A stretch of 64,000 bases of DNA. Source: Dendrolimus kikuchii. Lineage: Eukaryota > Arthropoda > Insecta > Lepidoptera > Lasiocampidae. Shown piece by piece: positions 9,166-24,100 of this stretch (positions within the stretch are counted from its first letter, which is position 1; each line of letters begins with the position of its first letter). The translations under genes and the position numbers were made by a program. The stretch spans positions 4,070,001-4,134,000 of the forward strand of contig CM034414.1 of assembly GCA_019925095.2 (NCBI GenBank). The letters are read 5' to 3'. The notes beneath the pieces are model-generated. The model searched no databases. It was given only the letters and a program-made list of their open reading frames with translations, and was not told the origin of the DNA.

Positions 9166-12100
9166 GTAATCAAGTGTTTTAAAGCTTATGTATGTGGCAT
9201 GTTCTGTTTCATTTTCTGTCTTAATTATATGTATTTACTCTTCTGGACGTGTATTTTTATTGCTTTTCTTATTTCTCTGTCTTCTTATTCGATGTGTCGT
9301 ATTTTTTGTTCAGTATTTTAGTAAGTATTCTGTAAGCAATAAATCGGTATGCACTGTGTATTGTAAATTTAGAACATAGTAGAACTACTTTTTGACGATT
9401 TTAATAGTATATCATTTGATTTTTATTCTCATGTTGCGTTCACTTTTTAGTAGCCATGATCACGGTAAAATGGCCGGAAAGTCGGAACCAAATGAAAAAT
9501 AAAATAAAATACCGCGCTTAAAACCGTTTGAAACAAAGTTTTATTATGTGTACTAGTCGCGAAAACTTACGAAAATACAATTTAGAAGATGATATGTTTC
9601 TGATATTTACCTGTAGGTATTCCATTTTGATGTGTTTTCCAAATAATATTAATATTTGTCGACTAGAGACTTCGCATCTTTTCCATGTCACGCAGAAATT
9701 TATATATGTCCACATATATTTAACAATTATTCTTCATTCCTTTCCACTCTCGAATGGAACAAATAAATTTCTTTAAAATCTTTCTTTAAATTGATTTTGG
9801 TTTTTTCCGACGTTTCACATGCTGACATGAAACACACAAGGTCTACGAAGTCTGCGATCAGTGAACACACGCTGGATAAACCCAACCACTACATCAGATT
9901 CGATAACCCACAAATCCTCGCGAAAGAGAATCGTTTCATACCTAGAATGATGCGTGAGGCTATTGAAATCAAAAAACACCCAAATTTCAATAGAGAAGAT
10001 GGTTGGCAAGTACCACCTGTTTGGGATCCAATTATCAAAACTATTAAGACCCAAACCCAGCAAAAACCACCTGCCAGACCTCAAGACACTGTGAGCTCTT
10101 TCTGCGTACAACGGAACACAAACCAACTTGACTGATAATTACTTTTATTTTTCCTTCCACCCATTTTAATATTATATAAAATTATTAGAGCTAGGCATGT
10201 TTGCTGAAGAGTTTCTTGCGCCGCTTCTTCTCTTCAAGCCATAACATGTTGCGAAGCGGTAGTAAATTAGATTAGGCTCCCATAGATTAAATAATAACCA
10301 TAAACAAAATTAAAAATTAAATAATTAAAATTAATAAGTTGGCGGTAGGCTAAATAAAACTTTAACAATACTCGTTGACGCTTGACATCTTTGTCTTCCG
10401 TGATCACGGCCACTGAAAAGTGGCCGAAACGTCGGAAAAAACCAAAATCAAATAAAATTACCGCGCTTAAAACCGTTAAAACGTAGTTTTATTATGTATA
10501 CAAGTCGCGAAAACTTAAGAAAATATTATTCTTTAAAATCAATTTATAAATGAGGCAATAAAGAGGGTATAAATAAAAATAGGTTCATATTTATTTTTAG
10601 AAATGTATAAATTTGATAGTCCTTAAAAATGCAGTTTCATTGAACAAGCTCCATTTATTCTTCCACAATTCCACATAAAATGAATCGTCTTTTTCTTAGA
10701 CGCGACAAATTCACGCCTCTACTCATAAATCTGTGTTTATTTTTAGCAGCCGATGTATGGTGTATGATAATTTATACCTTTACATGGAAAGTGGTTTGAA
10801 CTTTTATCTTCGTGTAATGGAACGTAAAATGACGATTTTATGTTATAATTTTAGATTCATTAAGTTCAATAAACTTTTTATTCTAGATTTTAATAATCTC
10901 CTTAAATATTTGTACTTAAATTATCAGCAGTTATAATATTTATATAACATTTTTTGTTTGCTATATAAGGACACAGTTTTACAGAAAAACTCAGGCAAAT
11001 CGCATTTGTAAGAAACATTGTCCTCATTAGCATATTCCTGCGAAATAACTCTAAAAGGCATTTGCTAATTCTGTTACTGCATATCCTAAATGTAGGTCGC
11101 GCGCATAGAAACTATAAACAATGCATTGCAAAATGCATAACGCAAACAAAAACCTAATAAAATATGCATGCACCTTTATATTGGCCTCGTTTTAGCCCAC
11201 GCATCCGCAGCTCGGTCACTGCCGTCGCCTCATATAGCCAATATAGAAAAACATCTTAGAAACATGTTACGCTATTATTTTGCAATAAAAAATACTTAGA
11301 ACCGCCAACTGTGTGAATTAAATTAGCGCTTAACCAAAGATTCAAAGCGTACCGACCGTGAAACGGAACGCACGTACTGGCAAATGTCGTTGCGTCAAGT
11401 GAGAACAGAAAAACTATATAAAAGTTTGACAAGTTATTGACATTTTCCTTTGTGATCCGTGATGTCATTTGATTTTTCTGATTTGAAAATTTGTTTTACG
11501 TGTTTTTTTTAATTAAATTATAAAATGATACATTAAGTGATTGTTGAATATTGTGCAGTTAAAAGAACCGCTAAAATATTCTGCCGGTAAGTTACACAAC
11601 ATTTTTCTTGCAGGATTAAAGACAACTATTGTATAAAAAAAGAAATATTTTACCCACATTAGTTTTTAATCATTTTAGTATTTTTTAACCGCTAATATGA
11701 GTATTTATTGATGAATCAGCTTGATTAAGTGTTCTGCGTAGTGTGTAGGTAAATTGATGAGTAATAAGATTATTTTCATAAATAGTATAATGTAATTTTC
11801 GCTTCTGTAACTATATGAATATTTGCTTTCGTCAATGCAAATTACATATTGAAAGTCTCCCTTAATTGACTTCTTAAATGTTATCGTCCTTTAAAATCCA
11901 AATTTGGTTACACAATGATTGTTTTGTGTGGGTGTTGGTTTCAGAGAATGTTAACTCCATGTTCACTGTTTACGATTTGTAAGCCAAATTCTATATTCTT
12001 TTAATTTAGGGGAACACAAATTATTCCCTATAGAAATTCGTTTACTTATACATTAAATTCAAATGTTTTTATTCCAAATAAGTTCCACTGGAGAACACTT

Positions 12101-15100
12101 TTTGAAGGTCAAACATATAAGTTAAAATTTAATTATACTTCTTATTCTATGTACACCGATTCGCAACATGTTATTGCTGTCAAGGAGAAGGAAGTGGCAA
12201 GAAACTTCCCAGCAACACATCTAGATAAATTTTATAAGTTTTATACAGAAGTATGTTACAGAATTACTTTTGAAGAATTAATGGAGTTGTAGCAAATGCA
12301 TGCACTATGCTTGTACAATTGCCTATAAAACTACAGACAACTCTGATCTCAATGATTCCATCATTTAGTACTGAGACTATAGATAGTAATCCTTGACAGC
12401 CTCTTTGGTTGAGTGGGCTAAGCCTTTGCTGCAATGCAGTCTCTGGATTCGATTTCTGGCATAGTAGATTTCATAAATGGACTTTCCATTTTTTAGGTCT
12501 GGGTGTTAAGATCTACTACAAAGTGGTCCAAATGGGTGGGATAGGCCCCAGGATTGTCTATTATATATTACCCATAGCACAAACTTAAGTAGTAGCTTAG
12601 CTTGGGGATACACAATGTGTATTTACTGCCAAATATTTATTTAATAGTTTTTAGTTGTAAAAACTTTAATACGCATATGAAAGGGCTTGTGGGCCTGCTC
12701 TATGATATGTATGCAATGAATTGTATTTATTTTTATTAAACCTATGTAAGTACTCAATTGTACTGTAGCCATCCATATAAGAAATAGAGAAGTCATGGGC
12801 AAATGTAAGTAATTTAATTAAATGAAATATCAAAAGGTCAATATGTTGACACATACACATGTTTACTTATCTCTAAGAAATATGTGACTTTTGCAATGCT
12901 CCTTGCACTGTTTGGCTTTTCTATTTTGCAATAACATTTCATAAGACTATTTGTCACTCAGTACTGAGAATGTGCCATTTTAAGTTGTTTTAAAACCTGT
13001 ATAGTGTTATCTGAATGAATAAGGTGATAATTTAGGACATACTCTTTGAAAATTGGGGAGCCAACAGACAGATCAATTCCATACTATTTTATAATTTTAC
13101 AGAATATTGCAGTTTTATAAGTAGAAATAAATAAAAGTTGTCAAATAGTGCATTCATTTGAAAATTAATTAAAATCTATAATATTATAAAATTCTAAATA
13201 CACCGTGTCTGTACATTGAAGCTATTTAAAAAAAACAACTAGGATAAACAATGGAGAACATTATGTAATATTTTTTTTATTTTTTGTCTGTTTGTCCGAG
13301 ATCCAAGTAAAAAGGGCAATTTTCGATGCAGTTTTTGCTAATGAACAGCAAATTATTATATTTAACTTTCTTCACTAGTTTTATCCTGGGAATCGCATGA
13401 GAATTTTTTTGGGAATTATTTAAAATGACCAGATTAATAAAACATTTGAATTTCAATGTGATTTGTTACACTTATCAATATCTAATTTTATGTAAAAAAA
13501 ATATTCTGAAAATCATGCAGGAATTTTCCTGGGAAAAATCAATACATTGACAACTTTTAGTATGGGATAGGAGGGATGGAATCATGGATGACTTTATGTT
13601 GATATGTGTCATAGTCATATTACAAAACTGTGAAAATAGCAGCTTTAGACCCCCCAACAACCCCCCACCCTCGCTATGGTGTGATTGATGACATATACCA
13701 GATTAAATGAGTGGAGGGAAAGGACTTGCAATTTTTTTTACTAAATTCTGCATCTTAAAGATGCAAAATTAAAATTACAATCTAATCTAAGAAACAAGAC
13801 TAATAAGTAATTTAAATCTGACCTAAAATTGATATTTAATTATTTATACTAAGAATGTCTAATAACACTGTCCTTACTGTGTCTATTAAAGAGAAGACAC
13901 ATTGTTAGTGTGTTCTTTATTAATGCTATATACATTGCACTTTTTGCACACACTTTACTTTTATCTTGATAGTTTTACAACACTAACTGAAAAGGTTTGG
14001 TCTTTTTGAGTACTTTTACAAGGTCTGTGTTATCGAGTAGCAGGATGGCATCGACATTGACATGGCGATGAAGCCATTGCTGGTGAACTTCAGTGTGTTT
14101 AGGACTTGCAATATGAACCCCGAATTTTGGGAAAAAGTGACAAATAGACAGTATCCCGCCCTGTCAGTCTAAACTGGATGTTAACTTTAAATGATAATGT
14201 TTATGTATATATTTTATACAAACTTTTAATGTTTAATAACATTAATTTACAGTGTAGGTAGTCTAACATATGTTTGTTTGGTCCACAGGATGAAAGAAGG
14301 TCTTTGCAATCAAATACTGATTAAAGCCTTTTTCCTTTAAATTTTCTTACACCTGTCACTTTACTCTCTATTGGCAAAATTAATGCCTAAACTTTGGCGC
14401 CATTTGGAACAAAAATAGAATGATTCATAATATGTATACTTGCTTGCAGTCTATGAGTCTATAATCTGCTTTAGAGGACTTATTAATTGTCACCTTTCAT
14501 TTAGAATCAGGGTTATTATTTTTTAAATTTGGCCTTAACTGTGAACAGTGATAACATGAATCAATATAAAATGCAGATAAAACATTATTACGTTAACATA
14601 TCAATCGCAGAACAGATTACATTCATATGTGGTAGCAATCAATAGACTAGTTTAGTCACCTTATTGCAAGCGCATGTTGAACTGGAAGATTGATAGGTAC
14701 AAATGTTTTACGGGCATGTTTTCAAATTAGACAAGTACATTAACAATCTGCCCGTAAAACTTCAAGTTAAAATTTTGTTGTGATTCGTTTTTCCACTTGG
14801 CCGTAGAAGTTTTACTTCTACTATGTGTCCCAGCACACGTATCGATTTTTCGCAGGTTTACTGCAAATTATGATTTGGTTAGGTTAGGTACATTTTAATT
14901 CATGCATTTTTTATTTAAACATATTTTATTTTATCAAACTAAAAACTGAAATCGATCTGGAATCCAAAAAAAAACATCTATAGTCTACTCTAAAATTATG
15001 CCGCCTCTCACCACGCAATATGCCTTCTACGTTCTCCACGCGGCCGTAAGTCTTTTTTGTGACAGAAAAAATCCTAATATATCGCGTCTATATAGACGTT

Positions 15101-18100
15101 TCACTTCAAAAACAATATGGCATCATAAATAACGCATTACACCCATCGCCACATCTGCGTGAAACGACGTCTGTCCGTAATAATATCGCAAGTAAGACTC
15201 CACCATGACAGGTATGATCATGGGATAGTTCGGAGAGCGAATCAGTTTTTATAAGATACGATACGCAACTATGGGTAAAGCTACTAGAACCACAACAATT
15301 TCTTCACAACATACTAACGGAAATTCGTGCCTTTCGATACAGAAAGTTCAATAGATAACAATAAAGATAATAAGCTAGCACACGCAACGTTCTTATCGAC
15401 ACGACGATAAGATAAACTTATAAATTATTGACCAATTTTGATGAAAAAATAAGATGTGGCATGGTAACGTTAGAAATATTTTAAATTTCATAATGTGCGG
15501 TTGTGATTTGTGTTTTTTGCTTTCGCGTTACCCAACTTGAAGAAAAGTGGTGTTAGATGTTTTGGTATATAATTTACGCTTGGGATGTGCGATTATTTTC
15601 TCATGTTTGGATGCTGTGAGTCTCAGATTTGTATTACTTGTGTATAAATACTATAAAAGCTTAGACCATTAATACAAAGATGGAGGCTCGGAGTAAGGAG
15701 AATTCAGTATTGAATTGAATTAAATTAATCGAATTAGTAGAGATAAAGGTGGAATGGTTTACAGTAGATAGATTACTACTAACCTCACACGCAAATCATG
15801 TGTATGTGATATAAGTTTACGCACACAAGTTTTTAATAAGTGCTTCACTTCATTTGGCGTTTATGTTCACATGTGTTCAGTCTCTAGGTACTTTAATTTC
15901 GTCTGAGTGTTAAAGTTACGACAGTAGGAAGAATAATGTGACATAGGTAAGAAACATTTGGTGCCTACGTCGCCATTCTAACATCGCACCACTCGCCGGC
16001 GATTGGAAGTTCATCCACACTTCCTAGAAACTTGGAAGTTCTCCACGGTACCTGGCGGACGCTCTTTCATGCCATATGTGTCTAAGTTATAGAATGAACC
16101 CCCTCCCACGGTTTTCCCAGAGCGCTATAATATGGGGCTGTTCAAAAAGGGCTTGAACAGATACTTAAGTATCAGCGAGGTAAGCAACGCATCGGCTCGC
16201 TTAGTGATGCAGATGTCCTTGGGCGACCGTAGCCACCTACCACCACATGGTCCGTTTGCCAGTTTGCCTATTTACTTACTCACTTACTCCGTTGGCTCAG
16301 CGACCCAAAATGGGTCTTGGCCTCCGAAACGAGAACATGCCACTTTTCTCGGTCCGGTGCGGTTTCTTGCCAATTACTGGCCCCTAGCTCCGACAGGTCC
16401 GCCTCTACTCTGTCCTTCCAGCGATATTTAGGACGGCCGAGCGGACGCCGACCTACCGGCCGTCCCAAATATGCTTTCCTCACGCTGCGATCCTCTCCCA
16501 TCCGTTCTACGTGATCGAGCCAGCGGAGGCGGTGAGCTTTTATTTCTCCTAATATGTTAGGCTCGGCCACGAGATTCTCAATTTCGAGGTTACTTCGGAC
16601 CCTCCAGCTACCAGTTTGCCTAAAAAAAAATATGGTTGCAAAATGTATTTTGTATTGGTTTTATTTTTCGTGGATTTTCTGATGAACTAGATTGTCAGAG
16701 TACGTAAATGGTTTTTTTAGCATTTAGTCGCTTTTTTGCCATAATGTGGAACCCTTACATTTTCGTCATGTCCGTTTGTGTGTCTTTATGTAACAGTGAT
16801 TTTTTCAAAAATACATACGTCGTGAGAGAAACCACTATAATTCATTTTGTTAAGAAGCATTCGTCGGTCACATACGGCGTCACGCCGGACGTAACCTACA
16901 GCGTTTGCAACAACCTACCGCCTAAAGTATTATATAAAGTCTCATGACACTGTCTGCATTTTGTTTATATCATTAATGAAAAGTACGTTTTCTCTCGTTT
17001 ACAGATACTACATCCGGTAGCCTGAATATCTTGACACCGTCGTCTACAACAAGCCGGATACGCGAGTTCACATCCCGGATACAGGAACGAGCGTCGTCAA
17101 ATCCTAACCCAAATTATCTATCCACCCCCACACCAGTCATTACCCCTATCCGAACACCTGAAGAGACCACTCCTACCCCGAAAAAGACAGAAAACCTTCT
17201 CAAACCACCTCCAATAGTTCATATAGATACCTCCAGTCACAGATCACGAGGGCATCATAAGAAACGCGAGGAACTACCTCAAAAGAAACCGAGCTACTTG
17301 AACTTAGCATGTTCGGTTAATGGTTACACAAATTTGACTACATATGACTCGAAGCTACGACAGGATATTAACAAGAGTAGAGAAGCCTCGCCTATTAGGC
17401 CAATAACTCATACATACCAATACAGAAGTGAGAATAACTCCTTATTAGTTCCAGTGCCGGTCAGCGCGAACAAGCTGCTAGTACCGACGTTCGGACCTCA
17501 TGACCCCAGAACAGATTTGACGGTGAAAGCGCCTTCCAAGGCGCACACTGATCCATATCTAGCGGCATCACCACTCCATGTATTTATGGCGGCGGAAAAT
17601 AAGCAGTTAAAGAACGATTTCCTCGGTCAAAATATGACCACGACCAGCAGGCCTTATATCTCCTCGGAGAGCAAAACTTTCGCGACTTCAATGCTTCATA
17701 CGAAAGATGAAGTTGATAACTCGAAAGAAATAACTTTTAAATCTAGCTATTCAGAGACAAATTTCAGGAAAACTGTAACAAGTAATGGAAAAGACTCTAG
17801 AATTAGTTCGGAGTCGTATACGATTTCTTCAAATGGAGTTACCAAAAGGGTCGAGATCACAAAGGAGAATGGAGAGAAATTAACGAGCCCAATGAAAAGT
17901 TTCATCCAGCAGCGTGTGGAAAGACTTTACGGTCCTGGTGCACTTGCTCAGGGATTCTTTAATCAAAAGCGGCATAAAGTTAAAAGTCAGAGCGAGGAGG
18001 AACCTCCAAAAGTCTTGACCGAAAAGTCTCTAAACACACCGGAAAAATTCCGAAAGTCTGAAAGTTTTGACAAGGATTACTTCAGTCCCAATGGGGAAAT

Positions 18101-21100
18101 TGACACTTCGGTCTCATTACCGGTTCTAAGGCATCTAAGGCCTGAATTTAGGGCGCAATTGCCAATATTGTCGCCCAAAAAGAGTTTGAAAACCGACATA
18201 TCTCCACAGAAGGTTATAGAACACATTCCCGTAGTAGAAAAGACTGAGGTGGAGCCTATAGAAGTTGTGGCAAATGGTGTATCTGTGATAACTATCGATG
18301 ACAAAGATCCAGTGGTAGAAGCAACTGTTAACGGAAAGGAAACTAATGGTGAAGTGGTGAAAGATGCGTATTATTTCTTAAATTTGGAAAAGAAGGAGAC
18401 AGAACGACTGTTATTGTTAGCTGCGGCTGCTGACAAAGAATTGGAGAGTTTACAGGTTAGTATTTCTTTTTCATTTGTAAGAGTTCGGAGTCTTAAAGCA
18501 ATATAATCGAACTTTATGGGCTATGAGATAGAATTAGGTGATGAGAAATATTTTGAGAAGTTTAGTATAAAGCTATTTATTCACTGAGAGACATTTTATA
18601 TAAACGCTGCTTTAGATACAATAACTACGTGTTCCTGAAACATTTCAAACTTGAGTTGAAAGAGTAGTAAAAAGCGCGGCAAATTAAAAAAAGTATTAGA
18701 CATGGCAACTCCCAAATCATAAAATATTTATACAATATGTAAACAATCTTGTATTTCTTTGAATTTGGAATTCATGCAAAACAATAAATTGCGCACTTTA
18801 CTTCTTATGATTTTATTCATGTTTAAAACTCAAAAATGGTAAATTATAATTTGTAACAATAACAATTTTTTGCTGAAATGACATTGACATTTTTATCAGT
18901 TTATGCCATGTAAAAAGTTTGTGAATAATTCGAGCGTCTCCTTGCGTTAGCCAAACTATATATACCTATTATTCTTAATAGACATAGATTATAGGTTTAA
19001 AAAAGAGTCAATAAAAGTATTTTTTTATGTTTTCGTGACTAATACATATGATTAACAACAACATTTGTACGGTTTTAAGCGCGGCTATTCATTTTTATTT
19101 CGACGTTTCTGCCACGTTTCAATAGCCGTGATCACTGTAAATAACATCCATAAACAAAAATTAAAATAAAATAATTAAAAAGAAAAAGTTGTGAGTAGGC
19201 CAAATATCAAATTTAACGTTACTCATTGTCATCTCCAGGACTCGTTTGCTCCATCGGCCGTCGCAGGACCGACGGCCGATGGAGCAAACGAGTCCTGGAG
19301 TGGAGACCACGTCTCGGCAAACGTAGCGTAGGACGCCCGCCAGCCCGGTGGACTGACGACCTGCGCAAGATCGCCGGCAGGGGCTGGATGAGGAAGACGG
19401 GAGACCGGGTTATGTGGCGCATACTTGGGGAGGCCTACGTCCAGCAGTGGACTGAGAGTGGCTGAAGAAGAAGATTGTCATCTTTGTCTTCCGTGATCAA
19501 GGCTAGTTAGGGGTAGGCTAAATGACTTTAACATTACTCATTGACACTTGACATTTGTCTGCCGTGATCACGGCTACTGAAAAGTGCCTGAAACATCGAA
19601 ATAAATAAAATGCCGCGCTTAAAACCGTTAACAGTAGGTTTAATTAAGTTAATAAAAGTGTTAAACATAATTTAATTTAGAATGTGGCTACATTTCTCTT
19701 GGAGAACATTTACAATTATGTATACACAAGTAACTTTTACGTTTGTTAGACAGGATAAAGATTTCTCACGCTAATTAAACACAAACTCTCAAAATTTACT
19801 TAATTATTTAAACATACAACAGTTCTGTAGACCTTGGATTCTTACAGAATTGGCATGTCTAATCGCAAAGATTTTTTTGAGCATTGTTTAATATTATTAC
19901 AATGCAATACCCACACGTATTGTTGTCTGAGTTGGTTTCTAGGTGATATACGAAATCTGTCAAAAATTGCTGAAGTACAGCAGACATACTGATAGTTTTA
20001 TTTTAATTTTATATTTATTGCATGAGTTCAGCAGACAGGCAGACGACCCACTCGATGGAACGCGGTTACCATCGCCTATGGACATTTGCAACACCAAAGG
20101 TGCTACAAATGCGCTGCTGCTCTCTTAAGGGAGACTGGAACCTGGGCACTAATGCGGAACACTACTCAAAGTTGTTATGGAGGCATACTCGAGACTAACC
20201 ACCTGGCTGTGGGTTGTTTAGTCGCCTCTTACGAAATTGTATTCTTTCTCCGTTCCTACACGGATAATATTAGTTAGTATATCATAGTCCACATATGGAA
20301 AGAGTTTATTGTCGCCTATGGACATTTGCAAGACCAAAGGTGCTACCAATTTGCTGCCGGCCTGGAAAGGGGGGATTGGAGCCTGGCCATTGATGCCGGA
20401 CTGGCTAGAGGCTCTAGACTCGACTGAGGAGAGAGCCAGGAAGTTGATAGACCAACCAGATATTCAGTGACAAAATTCAGTCTCGAACATTAATGCAGGG
20501 TTGCCAGCCTATCGGCTCACTATCAGGAATATTTTGGAGTGTTCAGGAATGTCTATTGTCTCGACTAGGTGGAGTAGCGAGATGGAATGCAGAATGCTCC
20601 TCCGTCTCAAAGGGAAGGTCTTCCACCAAAATCATGTTATGGGTCCCAAGCCTAAACGCGACTAGTACTGTTGGAAATTTGTATATATTCTTTGTATGTG
20701 TTGGGGAGGGGATAACGACTTCAATTATTGTACAGTGCCATCTATTGGCTTGTAAGTGTTTCACTATAAGTGTACATTCCGCCAGAGACGCGCTGGCGCA
20801 TTTTGTGCTGATATATGGTGGATACATCACCTATGCGAACAAAGCGCTTCACGTGCACCGTCTTTATGCGTACTAACTAATAACATATTTAGTTCAAGGT
20901 GAATAATATATTAGCACAAAATATAACACACGACATTCGAATAGCACACGACACTTTTGTATTTACGTCGTCAGCCATTTGCAGTCCACTGCTGGACGTA
21001 GGCCTCCCCAAGACGGCGCCACTCATCCCTGTCCTCCGATTTCCTCAGCCAGCGCCTACCGGCGACCTTGCATAGGTCGTCGGTCCATCGGGCTGGAGGG

Positions 21101-24100
21101 CGTCCGACACTACGTTTACCGAGACGCGGTTTCCACTCCAGGACTCGTTTGCTCCATCGGCCATCGGTCCTGCGGCAGATGTGACCGGCCCACTGCCACT
21201 TCAACTTGCTATTTTTGCGAGCTATGTCGGTTACCTTGGTTCTCTTACGGATATCCTCATTTCTAATTTTATCCATAAGAGAAACACCCAACATAGCTCG
21301 CTCCATAGCCCGTTGAGCGACTCGGAACTTGTGGACCAATCCTGCCGTCAGTGTCCATGTCTCGGCCCCGTAGGTCAGGACGGGGAGGACGCACTGCTCG
21401 AAGACTTTTGTCTTCAAGCATTGCGGGATGGTCGACGAGAAGACTTGACGAAGCTTACCGAATGCTGCCCAGCCCAACTGAATCCTCCTATTGGCTTCCC
21501 CCTCGAAGTTCTGCCTGCCTACCTGTATTTTCTGTCCAAGGTAGACATATTCCTGCACAGCTTCCAGAGGGACGCCATCGACGTTTACCGGTCTCGGCAT
21601 GACGTGTTCATTGAACATGACTTTCGTCTTGTCCAAATTCATGCCGAGACCGCCTCTTCGGGAAGATTCATTTAAACTGCCCGGCATTTCGGCCAGTTCC
21701 TCCAAAGTCTCTGCAAAGACCACTATATCATCGGCGAAACGGAGGTGAGAGTTGCGCTCGCCGTTGATGTTAATGCCCCGTCCAGCCCAGTCCAGAGTTT
21801 TTGAAGACATCCTCCATCGCGTTGGTGAAGTTTCGGGGAAATCACTTCCCTCTGTCTCACCCCGCGATGTAGGGGTATAGGCTTCGCCCTCCGGTCCTGG
21901 ATCTGGGCGGTCATCATTGCGGCGTCATACAGGCATCTCTTTTGCATTTAAATACCTCTATTACTGGCAATTTTCGATGTATGTCTCTATAATTGGGACT
22001 TTGTAGCTCAAAAACCTGTATAACTTGACAGTTTATCAGGTTAAGACATGTTATGACATTTTTAACCGACTTCAAAAAGGAGGAGGTTCCCAATTTGATT
22101 GGTATTTTTTTTATATCTAGATACACCGATTACGCTGAGATTTATGATCCGATTTACGTGATTCTTCTTTAGTTTGATGCGGAATAGTTGCCATTTGGTC
22201 CCCTAAAAATTTAACATAGTTTGGCTCGGTAGTTTTCAATTTATGAACATTTTTTATAAAAAAACAAATAAAAACAAATAAAAAAAAACTTCGTTTAAAA
22301 AAACCGAATTTAAAAACTAAAAAATATGAAATAACTTAATAAAGATTTGTTTTGTCTAGGAATTTATTTCGTTTATTAAGAGACAAAATAATATAAAATT
22401 TTCTACGTCTTGAAGTCGGTGCCAAGTAAACCATAAAAAATTACAATATTTTGCATCATTTTGTTGTTATAACAGTGTATATGGTAATTTTTATGGTTTG
22501 CTCGGAACCGACTTCAAGATGTAGAAAATTTTGTATTATTTTGTCTCTTAATAAACTAAATAAATAAATTCTTAGTCAAAAGTCTTTTCTAAGTTATTTC
22601 ATATTTTTTAGTTTCTTGAAATCAGTTTTTTTTTAATGAAGTTTTTTTTTGCTTACAAACAGTCTGATCCCTTCCATTATATTAACTTTCCATATTAACA
22701 TTTCCACCCCTTTACATGAAAAATGGTACTTTTCGACCTCTTATAGTAGGACTCTATAAATAAAACAACTGTCATGTCCACCTGCCTATTTGAGAAAGTG
22801 GGTGAATGCAAAGCCTCTAAGAGTGTAATAATTTCTTAAGGTTTCGCGACTAGTATACATAATAAAACTACGTTTTAACGCTTTTAAGCGCGGTAAATTG
22901 TTTGATTTTTATTATTCAGACGTTTCGGCCACTTTTCATTAGCCGTGATCGCGGATGTCAAGTGTCAATGAGTATTGTTAAAGTTTTATTTAGCCTACCG
23001 CCAACTTGTTCATTTTAATTTTGTTTATGGTGTGTTATGTACTCTATGGGAGCGTAATCTAATTTACCACATGTTGTGGCTTGAACAGATATGATAAGAA
23101 ATATACGTCCCTTCAGATCCCAGTTATACAAGTTTCACTGTAGAAAGTTTTGCAAATTCCACACTTGTTGCAGCCTTCATGTTTGTTATTTAGCAAGTAA
23201 ACTGTAAAAGTTGAAGAGTGACGATGGATCTCCACCTGCTGCGAGATCCCGATAAACACTTGTCGCTTCGTCTACTTTCATTAATCTCTTCATACATACA
23301 CGTTGATTTAAGGTCCTGACCTTCCTTCAAAGTATCTTCAATTTGATCATGGTTAGTACTAGAGTATTTATAATATTGAGTATGAATTTATGTTTTTCAG
23401 GACCAAGAAGTAAGCGAGGAAGTCTTAGGATTACTTCGCGCGGCGTCCGGGAAAGCTCGTCTACTGGCAACACAGAAGATGCAGCAGTTTGAAGGTATTG
23501 TCACTCGCTATAATTTTACTGTTTATTTATTACTAAAAGTATACCTATTGCTTGTTAGATCTAGTGTGTGTTTAATTACACAGTGTTGTAAACATACGAG
23601 TGTTAAAAGAGAACATTTTACGGTTCGTATAGTACGAGCAAAACTTGATTGCGTTCTTGAAGTTCGTACGCGTCATTGCGTAGTCAAAGTTATAAGGTCC
23701 ACTGACAGAGTGGAGAAGGGAGTGTTGCGGTCTCGCTCTGTCGCTATCCGCACTCGCATGCCATCTCTTTCACACAAATCACCGTAAGGAGTAATAAGCG
23801 TTAACATTTGACTGGAGCTGCACAAATTTACAGATGTGACTTCACTCAAAGCGCATTAAATTTTGCACGCGCTGTAATATTCTTTATTGATAAGCTATTT
23901 TAAACTGAATATTAAATAATCAATCATATTAATGAATAAAGGTTATATTTTTCAGTGGTGTTTTTATTGCATTTGTTCAGCAGACGGCCCACCTGATGGA
24001 AAGCGGGTACCATCGCCTATGAATATTTGCAACAACAAAGGTGCTAGAAATGCGCTGCTGCCCTCTTAAAGGGAGACTGGAATGTTATGGCGACATACAG

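Noticed and set aside
7887..9182. A 431-residue frame beginning at GTG 7887 and ending at 9182 as a complete gene
   Set aside because: Codons continue upstream to an acceptor at 7837, and a donor lies at 9166. It is an internal exon; the last residues (after 9165) are intron.
9791..10135. Endonuclease-like frame as a DLGAP exon
   Set aside because: Exons ending 9165 and starting 17005 already join in phase, and the frame lies between Penelope terminal repeats.
15666..15720. Short frame [12 protein letters not shown] after a TATA-like box
   Set aside because: Only 12 codons, with no splice donor or conservation evidence.
20493..20876. 127-residue plus-strand frame
   Set aside because: Lies antisense within repeat family F, with no recognised domain.
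21181..21675. 164-residue plus-strand frame
   Set aside because: Shadow of the minus-strand reverse-transcriptase remnant.
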